The notes under the pieces: model-generated
What the model was told of the DNA's origin: nothing
Database searches by the model: none
Seen by the model: only the letters and a program-made list of their open reading frames with translations
Made by a program: the position numbers and the translations under genes
Origin: Amoebidium appalachense
Lineage: Eukaryota > Ichthyosporea
Length of the DNA: 64,000 nt
Reading direction: 5' to 3'
NCBI GenBank assembly: GCA_963693365.1
Contig: CAVNZM010000009.1
Location: forward strand, 9,858,001-9,922,000
Shown here: positions 1-35,610 of the stretch, piece after piece
Layout: each line of letters opens with the position of its first letter
Numbering within the stretch: position 1 is the first letter of the stretch

Positions 1-1630
1 GCGGCTTGTCACCTGTCGGTTGTTTTTGACGAGAAGACCTGTAATTCACATGAGCGGGCGTTATTACAAATGTCAAAGAAAAAAGTTGGGGTGAAAGGGG
101 TAACTGAAGCATAGCAAGTGCCTTCCTAAAACATGTGGCAGTAACACAGAAACATAGGGGGGTATAGTAGAGGAGGGGGAAGGCAGCGCGAGAGAGGAAG
201 GAAGAGAGAGAGGGGAAAGGAGAGAGAGAGGGGGGGAGGGGGGGGGGGGGGGGGGAGAGGGGGCAGACAGAAAACGAGAGAGAGGAAGAAGTCGTCCGAT
301 AGTGAGGCAGTGGGGAGCGTAGGGGGCGAGGGTAGAGGCGGGGACGGAGAGGGAGAGAGATGGGTAGGAGAAGAGGAGAGGGAGAGGGAGAGAGAAAAGG
401 GGGGGGATGGGAGGGAAGGGGAGAGGGGGCGGCATTGTGATTGTGAAAGAGAGAGGGAGAGGGAGAAAGAGAGAGAGAGGGGGTGAGTGATGGAGGGGGA
501 GAGAGGGAGCGAGAGGGAGGGGGGGGAGAGAGAGTGGGGGAGAGTGAGGGAGAGGATAGAGAGAGTGTGTGACGGAGAGCGAGTGTGAACATGTTGGGCA
601 TAGGGGAGAGGAGACGTGGGAGAAGAGGGTGACTGAGCATGGGTTTCTGCGCAATTTTGTACTTGCGCGGACATGCGCGTAGTGAACGTGAAAAAAGGAG
701 GCAGAAGAAGTAAAGTGGACAACATGTCTTGTCAAACCCGCGACGTTAAAACTATGCGTGAACACACAGCGCTGACAAGTCGATGATGAAACAAAGCGGA
801 TGCGGAAGAACTTACGTCAATTTTCCGTTGCCTGGTGCAGTAGCCAAGAGTCTCAACGGTGCGCCGTGTGCACAGAAGCACCTCCACAGCGGACGTGAAA
901 GCATGTTGCGCAGTAAAGACATGGTGGGGTGTTCCAGAAGTTTCAGAATTATTTTGTGCTAAGTCGTCGAAAGACTGCCAAACCATGCCGCTTAGAACCC
1001 GCATACAGATTTCAACTCTGACTGTCTCTATGTATTATCCTACTTCAAGCTCAAAAAAGAGAGCGTGTGACAGCTCCCTAGCGAAAATGTAACTGTTACA
1101 ACCCAGCTGTACATGTGAGAGTGATGCTTCGACTTCGTAAGGCTTGTTCGCCTGTGTGGTACCTGTGTGACCGTTGAGGTGCAGTTGTCACCCTCGATGT
1201 TCGTGATCTGGGGAGAATCTACCGCGAGATAGCCATATATGGTAAGTGGCTCACCTCTGCACCAATCGGAGCGCTGCTGCTTCCGCATGGCGCGCACGCG
1301 CACGTTCGAACTAATATGGAGGCTTAGAAGTTCACTCAAAAAGAGAATAAACCTCAGTAGCTCAAGGTGTTGCCGTATTGGTTGAGATAGTGGCCAGGCA
1401 CATAGGCCTCCATACGTCCCACAGCCACCGTGCTAGAGTGAAATAGCATATAGCACCACACCATGCCATCGCAGGGCATCCTCATATGAATATCTCCAGT
1501 TTCCCTAGATACATCTCGACCCAGCTATCCTCTAAAACGTTAGATCCCCCCGGGTCTTCCCTTGGGGAGAAAAAATTACCCTCTCCATCACCAAGTTCAC
1601 CCTTCCGCCGGGCAGGTGTTTTGTGCCGCC
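1..1630. other. 5' flank of the synthetase gene: purine satellite then unique DNA
   Basis: Positions about 150-560 are an almost pure G/A strand with long GAGAGG and G runs. From about 570 to 1630 the sequence is mixed and non-repetitive. I find no convincing exon here; open frames in the first part are translations of the purine tract. No clear TATA box is visible immediately upstream of the ATG at 1631. The promoter and 5' UTR of the synthetase gene presumably lie in the unique part, but I cannot place a transcription start. Confidence 0.6.
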
Positions 1631-25578
<23,948 letters not shown>

Positions 25579-25715
25579 AGGTGAAATGGTTTATGAAACA
25601 TATCTTGGTGTAACTTTGATAGAAGTAAGGTATCAATGGAGTACTATCAGAGGCAAACACTTTTGTGCCTGTATGACAAGTGCATGTTCATTGATTTCCT
25701 TCTGTCCCCCATTGC

Positions 25716-25777
<62 letters not shown>

Positions 25778-26751
25778 TGCACACACACACCTGTTACCTG
25801 ACCAATGCTAATAAGCCCCTTTAACATTTTTGGTCTATGCATTCATACTTTTTACCGCTGATCATTGACATATATTCGAATGTATAGATGCTGAATCATT
25901 GGAGGGGCTGGCCCTTCCTCTAATTTTGTGTTTTTGCAACGGTGATCGTACTGGTGGGCAGGACCCGCCTTGACTTGAAACCGACTGGTAATCCAAATGT
26001 CTGCTGTTTGAACTGAATGCCCGTTTACACCCACTTCTACAAATCTTGAATAGACTCCTGCCAACCCCCCCCCCCCCCCCCCCCCCCCCCCCTCGGCCGC
26101 GGAACACGCCTACACACACAAAGACACAACGAAAATCACACACACACACACACCACCACCCGAATAGACACACACGTATACATACCACCGCCCAAACACA
26201 GGCACATATAAATACACACACATGCCATTACCCAAACGCACGACCCACACATGCATTTACATATATGTACGCAAGTGTACACACACGTACTGTAACATGT
26301 CGTAGCATATGTATAGCCTTCAACAAATCTTCCTGCTATCATACTTCTGTATGTTAAAGCATGTACATTTTTTGTTTGTGCCAGCTTTACCATCGTTCAT
26401 GTATGCAATATGTACATGGCAGGCCGAGGTGCATAGTATCACAACTGTCATTAAACCCCTTTGTATTGATATAAAACATGAGAACAAATGTATATAAAAG
26501 CGCACATTATATCTAGCAATAGATGAATACTCATAAAGGTATCGAATAAAACCGATCAGCCTGTAACCCGATTCCCGAAAAAAAAGTAGAAAAAATGTGT
26601 ACACTAGGCAAAAAAACGAAAGATCGGTATGACAGCACAATAAAAAAGGGGGAACATATTTGTTTCCCACCCTAATAATATAAATAGATAGTAATTTTCA
26701 AACCGGCATTGAAAATGTTTTTTTTACAGCAGCAACTTAAAATTGTCGGCC
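25579..26751. other. intergenic between the synthetase gene and the AP2-like gene
   Basis: Contains a C-CA-A run at 25717-25777, a C run at 26064-26092 and a CA-rich stretch to 26290; the remainder is AT-rich unique sequence. A CGAATAAAACCG at about 26544 is the first AATAAA downstream of the synthetase stop, nearly 1 kb away. No exon recognised. Confidence 0.6.
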
Positions 26752-27789
26752 TTAATTTTTCTTTCTTTTCTCCACGCCTTTACTCGATCTAGCCAGCCTA
26801 CCTAATGCCCTCCCCATCTCCTTCGACAGTGCTCTTATGCGAGCCAACGTTTCTGCAATCTCAACCTTTCTTGCTCTCTCTGCTTTTTCTAATGTAACCT
26901 CACCACGCTCAGACCCACTGGATGCCTTTTCCCTTTTCGAAGTGTCCCGTTGATCGGGCTGAATCCGCTTAATCGGTGTTCGTGGAGATGCATCTGGGAG
27001 GGGTTTTTGTGTCGTCTGAGAATTTGGCGTTCGTGTTGGATGTGTTTTCGTGCTCGTGGCGATTGCGGTGGAGGAAGGGATGATGGGTGTAGGCGGAAGC
27101 TTGTAGCCGTACTTCGTTGGGGAGAAATTTGTGGGTGGTAGGCGCCCGCGGAATCCTGTCTGGGCCCACAGCTCCAATGCATCTCGATCGTATGCCTTTG
27201 CTGCTTCCATCAAAGTAGCATACGTACCAATATAACCAGACGTGGAAACAAAATGTTGGGCCGATCCTCGTGCAACAGCCGTGAAGTGGCCGTGAAACAC
27301 ACCTGACAATTGGCGGTAGGCGGCAAATGGCCGGGGACGCCCGTCGGTATGGGCACGAACACCGACACATCCGTATTGCACAGCCTCTTTTTTAGTGAGG
27401 TAGTCGGGTTTTTTTAAAAGGTTAATTCGCAGGATTTTGTCTCGCTTTGGAATGTCCAAGGCACGGATCATATTATCCCGTGCTAATGCTGCTTCGATGC
27501 TGGTTGCATAATACCCTGCAGAACGGATAACACCGTGTATATCCCTGTACCGTGCTTGCCATGGCGTTCTCAGACGACCCGTGATAAAAACCCCCTTGTA
27601 CCTGTCTGCAGCCATTTTATCGGCCGTTCTGTTGGCCAACCATGTCCTAATCCACCTTAGCTCACCGCCAGTTGGTGTAAATTTTTGCAGGAGGTCTAGG
27701 CTGACATTTTTCTTGTCCAAAAACCTGGGTGCTAGTATACCGACCTGCACTAAATGGTCGATGGCAATGTCACGCCTGTGTGCAGCCAT
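26752..27789 (-). CDS. protein with AP2/ERF-like repeats (copy 1)
   Basis: 345 codons from a possible ATG at 27789, entirely free of the simple repeats that surround it. Two AP2-like repeats are visible: one from YKGVFITGRLRTPWQARYRD to YYATSIEAALARDNMIRAL, and one from GCVGVRAHTDGRPRP to AAKAYDRDALELWAQTGFRG ending NFSPTKYGY. The start MAAHRRDIAIDHLV looks like the end of an earlier repeat, so the true 5' end probably lies in another exon; a TATAG|CC acceptor just upstream would fit. The C-terminus is Ser/Thr/Pro-rich, then a basic helix. AP2 domains bind DNA in plants and apicomplexans and also occur with homing endonucleases; I see no HNH or integrase motif. Paralogue at 45293-46291. DNA binding is inferred only. 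Confidence 0.75.
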   Translation of the reverse strand: MAAHRRDIAIDHLVQVGILAPRFLDKKNVSLDLLQKFTPTGGELRWIRTWLANRTADKMAADRYKGVFITGRLRTPWQARYRDIHGVIRSAGYYATSIEAALARDNMIRALDIPKRDKILRINLLKKPDYLTKKEAVQYGCVGVRAHTDGRPRPFAAYRQLSGVFHGHFTAVARGSAQHFVSTSGYIGTYATLMEAAKAYDRDALELWAQTGFRGRLPPTNFSPTKYGYKLPPTPIIPSSTAIATSTKTHPTRTPNSQTTQKPLPDASPRTPIKRIQPDQRDTSKREKASSGSERGEVTLEKAERARKVEIAETLARIRALSKEMGRALGRLARSSKGVEKRKKN

Positions 27790-27896
27790 GAGACTGTCCG
27801 GATGGGTCCCCGTTGGCTATACAGGGCCCTGCCAAGATCGAAGTCAAAATATTGTTTTTTTTTTAGAGACAGCATTCCTTTGCATGTCCGTTGCAG

Positions 27897-27963
27897 ATTG
27901 ATCGAGGGTACTGGCATCAAAGACCTAAATTTTGAACTAGGAAGAGCCGACAAAGCAGTGTGA
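27897..27963 (+). CDS. possible terminal exon of an unidentified + strand gene
   Basis: Good acceptor (TGTCCGTTGCAG) then LIEGTGIKDLNFELGRADKA and TGA. Coding-like composition but no family recognised. It overlaps the 5' side of the AP2-like gene on the other strand, whose own upstream exon could instead lie here. Confidence 0.3.
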
Positions 27964-28388
27964 TTGGTTAGAAACCTAAACCACTAGGGGGGGGGGGGGG
28001 GGGGGGGGAGGGGGGGGGGGCAGAGCCCTGTGAGCACAATAGTATTTGTCTTACTCGCATATATGGTAATGGCTGATATGTCATGTAAACATGTCCAGTG
28101 CATTCGAAATTCTGGAGACGCCAAGTTCAGACATGAGATAAAACGGAAAATTATTTGGAATGGTACTTGGGTAGATTGTTTTGTGATAGACGGTACCCAT
28201 CCATAAAAAGCACATTTGCCAGTTTTAAAAGATGAAAAAGCAGAGAGAAGAAGCTAAATGCAATGGAGAAAACGGCTGGATGCTCACGTGTGCATGTGCA
28301 TGTGCGAATGAATGTCTTGCGTTGGCTCGTTTTTGTTACAAGCTCAATATATCCTTATATACATCTATTTTCTTTGTTTGCCCCCCCC

Positions 28389-28419
<31 letters not shown>

Positions 28420-28884
28420 ACACACACACCTGCCCGCCCCCACACACTCGCTCCTCTCTTTTTTATAGGTGAGCGAGCAGTGCGTCTATTGAGGATAGAT
28501 AGGAGAAAAAGGGTGGGTGGAGGGGGGGGGGGGGGGGGGGGGAGTGGGGGTGGGATTACTTACATTTGCACTCTCTTTGCCACGAGTTTGTACTAGTCGG
28601 TCGAGGATGCTGGGCTGAAGGGCTGCAGGCAGCGCAGGCCGATGGTTGTGTGCTGCTGAGAGAAAGGAGTGAGTGTGTGAGGAACAAAACATGGGAGGGA
28701 CAGCAAAAAAGGATATGAAAAGGGACCGGTGTAAGAGCTGACGGGGGGACGAAGGGCCGGGGGGGGGGGGGAGGGGGGGGGAGTGAGTGTGTGAGGAACA
28801 CAACATGGGAGAGACAGCAAAAAGGATATGGAAAGTAAAGGGACCGGTGTAAGGGCTGACGGGGGAGGAGGAGGAGGAGGAGGA

Positions 28885-28918
<34 letters not shown>

Positions 28919-29179
28919 TTGTCTATGTTTGTGGGCTCAAGTGAGAGTGTGTACACATGTGCGATGTGTATGGGTGAGCGAGTGCACGTGGTGAAGCCGG
29001 GGTTAGGGTGGGTGGGAAGGGGGGAGGGGGGGGGGGGGGGGGGGGGGGGGGGCAAGAGATCGAAAAAAAGCTAGAGAGGAAACGACAACATACATCAAGA
29101 TTCAAATAGGACAGAGCCCCACGGGAAATAAGAGCCAAACCTCCCCCCCCCCCCCCCCCCCCCCAAAAGAAAAAAAAAA

Positions 29180-29211
<32 letters not shown>

Positions 29212-29271
29212 CACACACACACACCACACCCCCACCACCACCACAGCCATCACCACCCAGCCGTTTTACAG
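27964..29271. other. intergenic, repeat-rich
   Basis: G runs at 27987-28020, C/CA run at 28381-28430, G runs at 28520-28552 and 28887-28916, and a tandem duplication: 28667-28746 and 28781-28866 share GAGTGAGTGTGTGAGGAACA, ACATGGGA and GGGACCGGTGTAAG. An A run of about 29 nt lies at 29168-29196. No exon recognised. Confidence 0.6.
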
Positions 29272-29327
29272 GCCTATCTCGTCAAAGAACACTTCAAGGC
29301 AGACGTACCTATGCTCGAAAGAGAATG
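29272..29327 (+). CDS. candidate exon of an unidentified + strand gene
   Basis: Acceptor CCGTTTTACAG and donor TG|GTAACA enclose AYLVKEHFKADVPMLERE, a coding-like amphipathic sequence in phase 0 to phase 2. A G run starts about 20 nt after the donor. A possible next exon begins at 29631 (QEFGTKYQPAHVEDKERLN), just after CCAATCAGCAAG. No family recognised. Confidence 0.5.
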
Positions 29328-29630
29328 GTAACAGGAAAAGAGGCGGGTGGGGGGGGGGGGGGGGGGGGGAGGGGGGGGGGGGGCAACCCATATTGTCAAC
29401 ACGAAATTTTTTTGGCAGATGGGTAGCGGGAGAGAGAGGCTCAACGGGAAAAGGGGGGGGGGGGGGGGGGGGGGGGGTACATGCACATTTTCTGGTTTGC
29501 ATACCTGTGGTTTGGCTCAGTGTGTGCAGTGACCGTGGTACCATAGTGCCCATTAGGCTGCTGAGGTGATGATTGGTGGAGGGGCAAGTCCATTTGAGTG
29601 CCTGCATGTGATTTTAGGCCAATCAGCAAG

Positions 29631-29752
29631 CCAAGAATTCGGCACAAAGTACCAACCAGCGCATGTCGAAGATAAGGAACGGTTGAATTCTTTGTCATAT
29701 CATCAGCTCCAAATCCCTTGTCTCCTAGTGAACTTCAGAAACGAAGGCTAAG
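29631..29752 (+). CDS. possible exon following 29272-29327
   Basis: Reads QEFGTKYQPAHVEDKERLNS and stays open to TAA near 29752 when joined to the phase-2 end of the previous exon. The acceptor AG is in CCAATCAGCAAG and is not pyrimidine-rich, so the boundary is uncertain. Confidence 0.3.
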
Positions 29753-29952
29753 TTTTTTTGTTTTGTTTTTTTTTTTTTGTGGGGGGGGGGGGGGGGGGGG
29801 GGGGAGGGGGGGGGTAAGGTGAAGATGAAAAATTTCAATTGGGGGAGGAGGGGGGGGGGGGGCTTAACTTCCCATCGATCAAACCCCCCCCCCCCCCCTC
29901 CCCTAACACATACATGCACACACCAGGTCTCCATCTTTGCAACCCCCCCCCC

Positions 29953-29983
<31 letters not shown>

Positions 29984-30354
29984 ACACACACAACACACAC
30001 TCAAAAAAAAAAAAAAGGAAGAAGGAAAAAAATCCCTGGGAGGCTGGGACGGGGGATGGGAGCAAGGGGGGTTTGCTGGATATGGCTGAGCAGGAGAGAG
30101 TCGAGAAAAAGAAGACTGGCGTGTGAAGTGCGTGGGGAGGGATTGTGGAAAAGGAAGGTTTGGGGGGGGGGGGGGGGGGGGGGGGGGGGTGGAGCTGATG
30201 GGTCGTTACACAAATTGGACCCTCCTCCTCCTCCCCCCCCCCCTTCTCCCCTTCCCCCGGATAGCCCCCCCCTCCCCCCCCCCCCCCCCCCCTCCAGCCC
30301 CCTCCCCCTTCCCCCACACACCACCACCGTCACCACCACCATCACCACCACTAG

Positions 30355-30437
30355 CACCCGTTAGTGAGACCAATCCGTTTTTCATCCCCGACCGAGTTCT
30401 GGCCCGGAACCCTATTGTTTATGGTGGTGAGCAGAAC

Positions 30438-30439
<2 letters not shown>
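30355..30439 (+). CDS. candidate exon of an unidentified gene with a (GT)n donor
   Basis: Acceptor ACCACTAG, frame PVSETNPFFIPDRVLARNPI then VYGGEQNQ, and a donor that is the first unit of a (GT)n tract, the same arrangement as in synthetase exons 1, 2 and 5. 85 nt, phase 1 in and phase 2 out. Could belong to the same gene as 29272-29327. Not identified. Confidence 0.5.
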
Positions 30440-30490
<51 letters not shown>

Positions 30491-30497
30491 TGTGTGA

Positions 30498-30538
<41 letters not shown>

Positions 30539-30575
30539 TGCGCGCGCATGTGTGTGTGTGTGTGTGTGTGTACGC
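30440..30575. repeat. (GT)n/GCGC microsatellite
   Basis: GT tract with GAGT and GCGC interruptions beginning at the donor of the exon ending at 30439. Confidence 0.93.
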
Positions 30576-31592
30576 TTGAGCGTGAGCGTGCAAGTGGATA
30601 TGTAGCGTGCTTGTGTGTGTATCTCGGGAGTAAGGGGAGAGGGGAAGGGGAGGCATACCATGAATATGTGGCATGGCCTCACGGTATGAGCCTCGAAAGT
30701 TCGGCCCACAGCTGCCCAGGAAAAAAGGTGCCGAGACATGGTGGTGTGGGTGGGAAGAAGGACGGACCGACTAGCAAATGACCTGGACACTTGTGTTGCT
30801 GTGCTGTTGTTGATGGTCAGTTGGGTGTGTAGGAGGAGTGAGTGTAGGAGGAGTGAGTGTAGGTGGGGTACATCTAGATGGATGGACTGCCTAGGTTAAG
30901 GTACTTCATTCATTGAACCTCCCTCCCTAGCCTTTTTCCGCTGCTGCCTGCCCCTCTTGCCTAATTTACCCTCTTCATACAAACACACTGAAACATACAC
31001 ACATATATACATGCACCCAGGCACACATACACTCAGTAGAGAGTGAGACAGAAAAAGAGAAATTATAATGTCTCTCTCTCTCTCTCTCGCTCTCCCCCCC
31101 CGCCCCCCCCCTCACTTGCTCTCTATATCTCTCTCCCTCCCTCTGCGCCCCCCCCCCCCCCCCCCTCTCCCCCGCCCCCGCCTCTTTCTCACACTCTCTC
31201 TTCTCTTCGCCCTCTCTTTTCCCCTCTTGCTGCTGCCTGCCCTTCGTGCCTTCTTTGTCATCTTCAGACAACACGCAGAAAAATACACACACAGAGAGAG
31301 AGAGAGAAAGAGGAGGAGGGGGGGGGGGGGATCACACACGCACACACAGACACACACACACAGACACACACACACACACATCCTCCCATCTCCCTCTCTC
31401 TCTCTCCTGTATAAAAGGGGGGGGGAGGGGAAGGAGAGGGGGGCGGGGGCCGGGGGGGGGGGGGGAGGGGGCGGAGGAGGGGGAAGGGGGAGGGGGAGGG
31501 GGAGAAAGAGAGAGACAGTGAGAGACAGAGCGAGAGAAAGAGGAAGAGACGGACAGAGGGACAAGGGCCGGGAGAGGAAAGATGAGAGGGAG

Positions 31593-31623
<31 letters not shown>

Positions 31624-31631
31624 AGAGGGAG

Positions 31632-31662
<31 letters not shown>

Positions 31663-32340
31663 AGGAAGAGGGAAGGCGGGAGGAGAGGGGGAAAAGGGAG
31701 GGGAGGGGAAAGGGAAGGCGAAGGAGAAGGAAAGAGGAAAGGACGGGGTGGGAAGGCGGGCAAGGGGAGAGGGGAGGGGGGGGGGGGGGGAGGGGGAGGA
31801 GGGGGAGGGGATGAAAGGGTAGAGGGGCATTGCGGATGAGCAGGTGTAAGGGTTTCTCTAGGTGGGGGATATGCGGGGGGAAGGGTGTGGGGGGAGGGGG
31901 GGGGGGGGGGGGGGGGGACCGTGTGGCTCTTGGAGATTTTTGTTTAACAAAGCAGTTTCCGACCGTGGCAATCCGTCAAGCTTCCTTCTGCAAGTTAAAA
32001 ATTGTACACAGTAAAAGTAGACACAAGCAAGAAAGTGTTTCGCTCATTGGGCGTTTTCTCAAAAGGAAATATCGTGGCAGACAGCCTTCCCCGCCGTGCT
32101 TCGAGGAGATTAGGCTCTGAGAAGAGGAGTTGGCTTGAGGAAGAAAGATTTTGACATAAAAATCAGCAGTCAGGGGATGTATGTATTTAGTATATCCATA
32201 TCTATTTATGATGAAATAATAATAAAACGAGTACGAGCAACAAACCCTCCCAGTGCCCCGCAAAAAAACTGGCAAACTTCGCCCTCGCGATCGTCTTGGC
32301 GGTCTTGCCTCAAGTCTAGGATTTACAAAACCCCCAGGGC
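30576..32340. other. non-coding, dominated by C/T-rich and then G/A-rich satellites
   Basis: A short interspersed repeat at 30650-30780 also occurs at 48655-48785. 31064-31240 is CT-rich, 31300-31830 is purine-rich with several G runs, with two GAGACC-G-run units near 31590-31660. 31920-32340 is unique. No exon recognised. Confidence 0.6.
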
Positions 32341-33742
32341 TTAAAGTTTCCTCCGATATTATTGAGCTAACGCGCTACTAATGTCAATCAGAGAGTGTAT
32401 ACACCAATCAAATGAGCGCCAATCCTGCGCAACGTCTGATGTGACTCATGTGGCCACATCAGTGCGTTTTCGAGACTAGGGACCACAAAGGTAAAAAAAT
32501 TCTCAAAACAATGTTACACACAGGAAAATATCTCTTAAACTTGCTTCAGATACTTTGAGTTGCAACAACGTAGCGCATTGCTAAAGCGACTTTCACTAAA
32601 TTGCTGGTACATCCCGCCGAGAGTTAGTATGGCGTGCATACGCCGCTATGCAAAAATTGAATTTACTTCACTTTCACTTCGATCTCATAGCTGTCACGTC
32701 AACTTTTTTTCCCAATTCTTCACCATGGCAGGTATATAAAGGCTTTCGTTTCTTCTTTTTTGTGGTGCGAGGGAGTCCCACTCAGGGGAACGTGACTGCA
32801 GCGTGTGTGTGGTGTGGCCTGGTGTACTCCTACTGCTGTGAGAGTGTGGGGGCATCTCCCTTTCGCGGAATTTCTCGCTTGAGAAGTGGTTTCTTCAACG
32901 CCTGGTGGCCCACTGCAACCTATGGTAACTTCTACACGCTGTCTACGCTTCTACGCGACCTATTGGCGGTGGGCTGCTGCAACTTCTTCAGCTACTTCTG
33001 CGCTGCGTGAGTGGAGGCCCTGGGGCGGCTACTTGGTCGTCGGGGAGCTTTCCAAGTGACTGCCAGTCCTTAGCCTCCAGTCGTATGGCAATGACTGGGT
33101 TTGTTTGCTTGCATGCATTCTGTAATTGTGTTTTTCTGTGTGTCCTGCCACAACTAGGCCACCTTATCAGAGAGCTAGATGCAGTTTCTCCGGGTTATCT
33201 AGGGGCTGGGCCCGTTGGGATTGTTTTTTAGCTCAAATTTGGTCTGCATTGCTCTTTTAGAGGCTGACTTGCTTGCTGTGCCTCGATAGGTTTTGAGGGG
33301 GGCCTGTTGGGAAGGAGCAGTAATGATGTCTTCTTGCAGAGTGTGGTCTGGTCAACATCGGTGCATATGACTAGTTGGAGCAAACTAGTTTCACGCATAC
33401 ACGTACACTTACGGTTTTGCCCGCTGGTGTCCTTTGTCACTTGTCGCTTTGTTTTTATTTCGTAGCTTTGGCTTTTTCAGTTCTATTGGTGGTTATGTAG
33501 CCTGTGGCTGCACGTTGCCTTCATCAACGGATCAATAAACCCGAGTCAAAAGAAAAAATTTACAATCTTATGAAATGGCGTCACACAATCCGAGGAAGGA
33601 AGTTGTGCTCTTTTGAATGCCGTCAGATTGCGCATGATAGCTAGCGAATCGAACCTGTTATCCACCTTGCATTTGATTGGTGTATACACGAACTATGTAG
33701 CAATTAGGAGCGTTAGCCCTATAATATCGGAGGAAACTTTAA
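32341..33742. mobile_element. 1.4-kb inverted-repeat transposon with TTAA target duplications (piggyBac-type signature)
   Basis: The left end 32345-32413 (AGTTTCCTCCGATATTAT... GTGTATACACCAATCAAATG) matches the reverse complement of 33670-33738. TTAA flanks both ends (32341-32344 and 33739-33742). TTAA duplication with inverted ends is the signature of piggyBac-superfamily elements. I find no recognisable transposase, so it is probably non-autonomous. Inside are TATATAAA at 32733-32740, an open frame 32648-33010 of unknown meaning, and AATAAA at 33535-33540, so it may carry its own transcription unit. Confidence 0.8.
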
Positions 33743-33889
33743 ATGTTGATATTCAGGAAGCTCACGCTTCCCAATCACACACCAAACTTTACACCATAAT
33801 ATGCCTAGAATGATAATAAAATTGAACACATGTACACAAATATATTCAGTTACATAGGTTTATGATAACAGCACACGGTTGGTGCTTTC

Positions 33890-34449
33890 TTGCCTGGCAG
33901 CATTTTTAAATTTTGTCCAAATTCAGAGCCCGGGCCAGCAGCCGGTTCTTATGCCGCGGCTGTTGCTCAACTTCTCAAGGCCCCGATGAGCTTCGCAGCT
34001 GTGGCTCGCTCCATTCGCAGTATCGGTCAAAACGTGCACCTTGTTGATGATTTTGTGAATGCAACTAAACGACACGAGGCTCGTCCGCCCAAGCCACCAC
34101 GGGCACGGCCTCTGGCCAATCCTCCTCTGACCTCACCGCGGTGTATGTCCGTCTTTTCCGTCGTTACATCCTGGGCCCTTCTTACTCGTTCATTGGTGGC
34201 CAGATTCTTGGGCTATTGGTGGATCCCGGGTATGCCGCGGCCCTAGCTCGCAGAATTCGAAGGAACATCAAGAAGAAGGAACTGTTGGACGCCAAGACCA
34301 AGCCAACTACTATGTTGCGTCGGCGTCTAGATCTGTGCAAACAGATTGAGTATTTCCAGCATGCTTCAAGTTGTGCTGAAGCAGAGAAGGGGGGCCGGCC
34401 GGATCATGCTGCGCGTTCTCGTGGGGTTCTTGACTTCTACAAACGTTAG
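33890..34449 (+). pseudogene. unidentified ORF pair separated by a frame change
   Basis: Frame one encodes AAVAQLLKAPMSFAAVARSI through VDDFVNATKRHE. A second frame, shifted near 34075-34085, continues SSDLTAVYVRLFRRYILGPS through LGLLVDPGYAAALARRIRRN and stops at 34449 after a Lys/Arg-rich helical stretch. Together they look like one protein of about 180 aa broken by a single indel or an unseen intron. No family recognised; a retroelement gag-like protein is possible because an inverted-repeat transposon lies immediately upstream. Confidence 0.4.
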
Positions 34450-34705
34450 TTGGACAAACTTCCGGCTGAGTCTCAGTGATGCCTATATCGGTCTATTTTT
34501 GGAATGTTCGGGGTTTACAATATAAACGGCTTCACCATATTCTTCATCAGACACACTCTTACACCTTTGTTGGGTTATATTGAAACATGGTTTTACAACC
34601 ACCATCTCCAATTGTCTGATTGGCACGTCAGTTTATTCACCCAACCGCGAACTATCTGTTTATGCGCGCTTTGTTTTAAAGATTCCACGTGGCTACTCAC
34701 CAAAA

Positions 34706-34742
<37 letters not shown>

Positions 34743-34743
<1 letters not shown>

Positions 34744-35014
34744 TTACATCAAGGCAATTAATCACCATTTGACACAAATATTCACAACAGAAAACGTCAA
34801 GTACCTGGAGGAGCATAAAACACTCAACAAGCAGGTGCCCCCTTGGACACTACACATTGAGACCGACATCATCTCCATGCACCTTTTGTTCAACAGGGAC
34901 TTGGACATCAACACCACTCCTAAGAAACGCATGCTAAGGGCCCAAAACATTGACTTCAACAGCTTCCGCAGTGGAAATGGCACAGGCGACAACAATGGTG
35001 CAGGGGTAGCTTAA
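34743..35014 (+). CDS. unidentified short ORF
   Basis: After a G run, an open frame reads HHLTQIFTTENVKYLEEHK, then PWTLHIETDIISMHLLFNRD, ending Gly/Asn-rich at TAA 35014. Composition is coding-like and free of simple repeats. No family or start codon can be given with confidence. Confidence 0.3.
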
Positions 35015-35499
35015 CATTGGGGTACAATGGATACCGTGACACCGACTAGGCAAAATCATTGACAACATAGGCAATGCAATTGCCTATGGATGTAAGTAGG
35101 TTGCTGGTATATACAAGGATGGGAGGACAATCAGGACCATCACGGCCATCCATGAATTGAATTTGGTATGCATAGATGTTGTTGTGATCACCCTCTCCCA
35201 TGGTTATGCAGGCGCATAACGATGCAGGTGTATTATAGGTATACACTACCAAACACAACACATATGTATTCTTAAGGATAAACACTTGTAAGTGTTAGAA
35301 GAACAAAGACTCGTATAGCACATCGCCACAACAAATAAAAAGTCGTTGAAAAACTGATCTCTTAAATTTGGTGAAACCAGCAACCATAAACAGCAACCCC
35401 CCTAAACCCTTTCACATTCACATACTGTACTAAATAATGGGGGTTTATAAGGGTCCTGATTGCCTTATGAACTATTATGCTAAATGTATTGGACCCCTT

Positions 35500-35610
35500 G
35501 TTGAAAGCGCTAACATAATCCCGGAAAATGACCGAGGTCATTATGTTAAGATTTTTTGAAATCGGCGTCGACATTATGTTGTTGGCGGATTATGTTATGC
35601 GCGGACGGAC
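35500..35610. repeat. clustered AACATAAT palindromes
   Basis: AACATAAT or its complement ATTATGTT occurs four times within about 85 bp (near 35514, 35540, 35571 and 35590), including TAACATAATCC facing GGATTATGTTA. It may be the end of an inverted-repeat element or a fold-back sequence at the edge of the copia remnant. Confidence 0.5.

Noticed and set aside
73-765. Long Ser/Pro/Leu-rich open frames on the minus strand
   Set aside because: They are translations of the purine-rich satellite; overlapping frames on the same DNA are equally open and none has splice or start support.
31112-31840. Several 100-250 codon Arg/Gly or Pro/Ser frames
   Set aside because: Pure purine or pyrimidine satellite; open on both strands and in several frames.
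33007-33231. Open frame following 33010 inside the TTAA element as a transposase fragment
   Set aside because: No DDE/DDD or other transposase motif is visible; composition is not distinctive.
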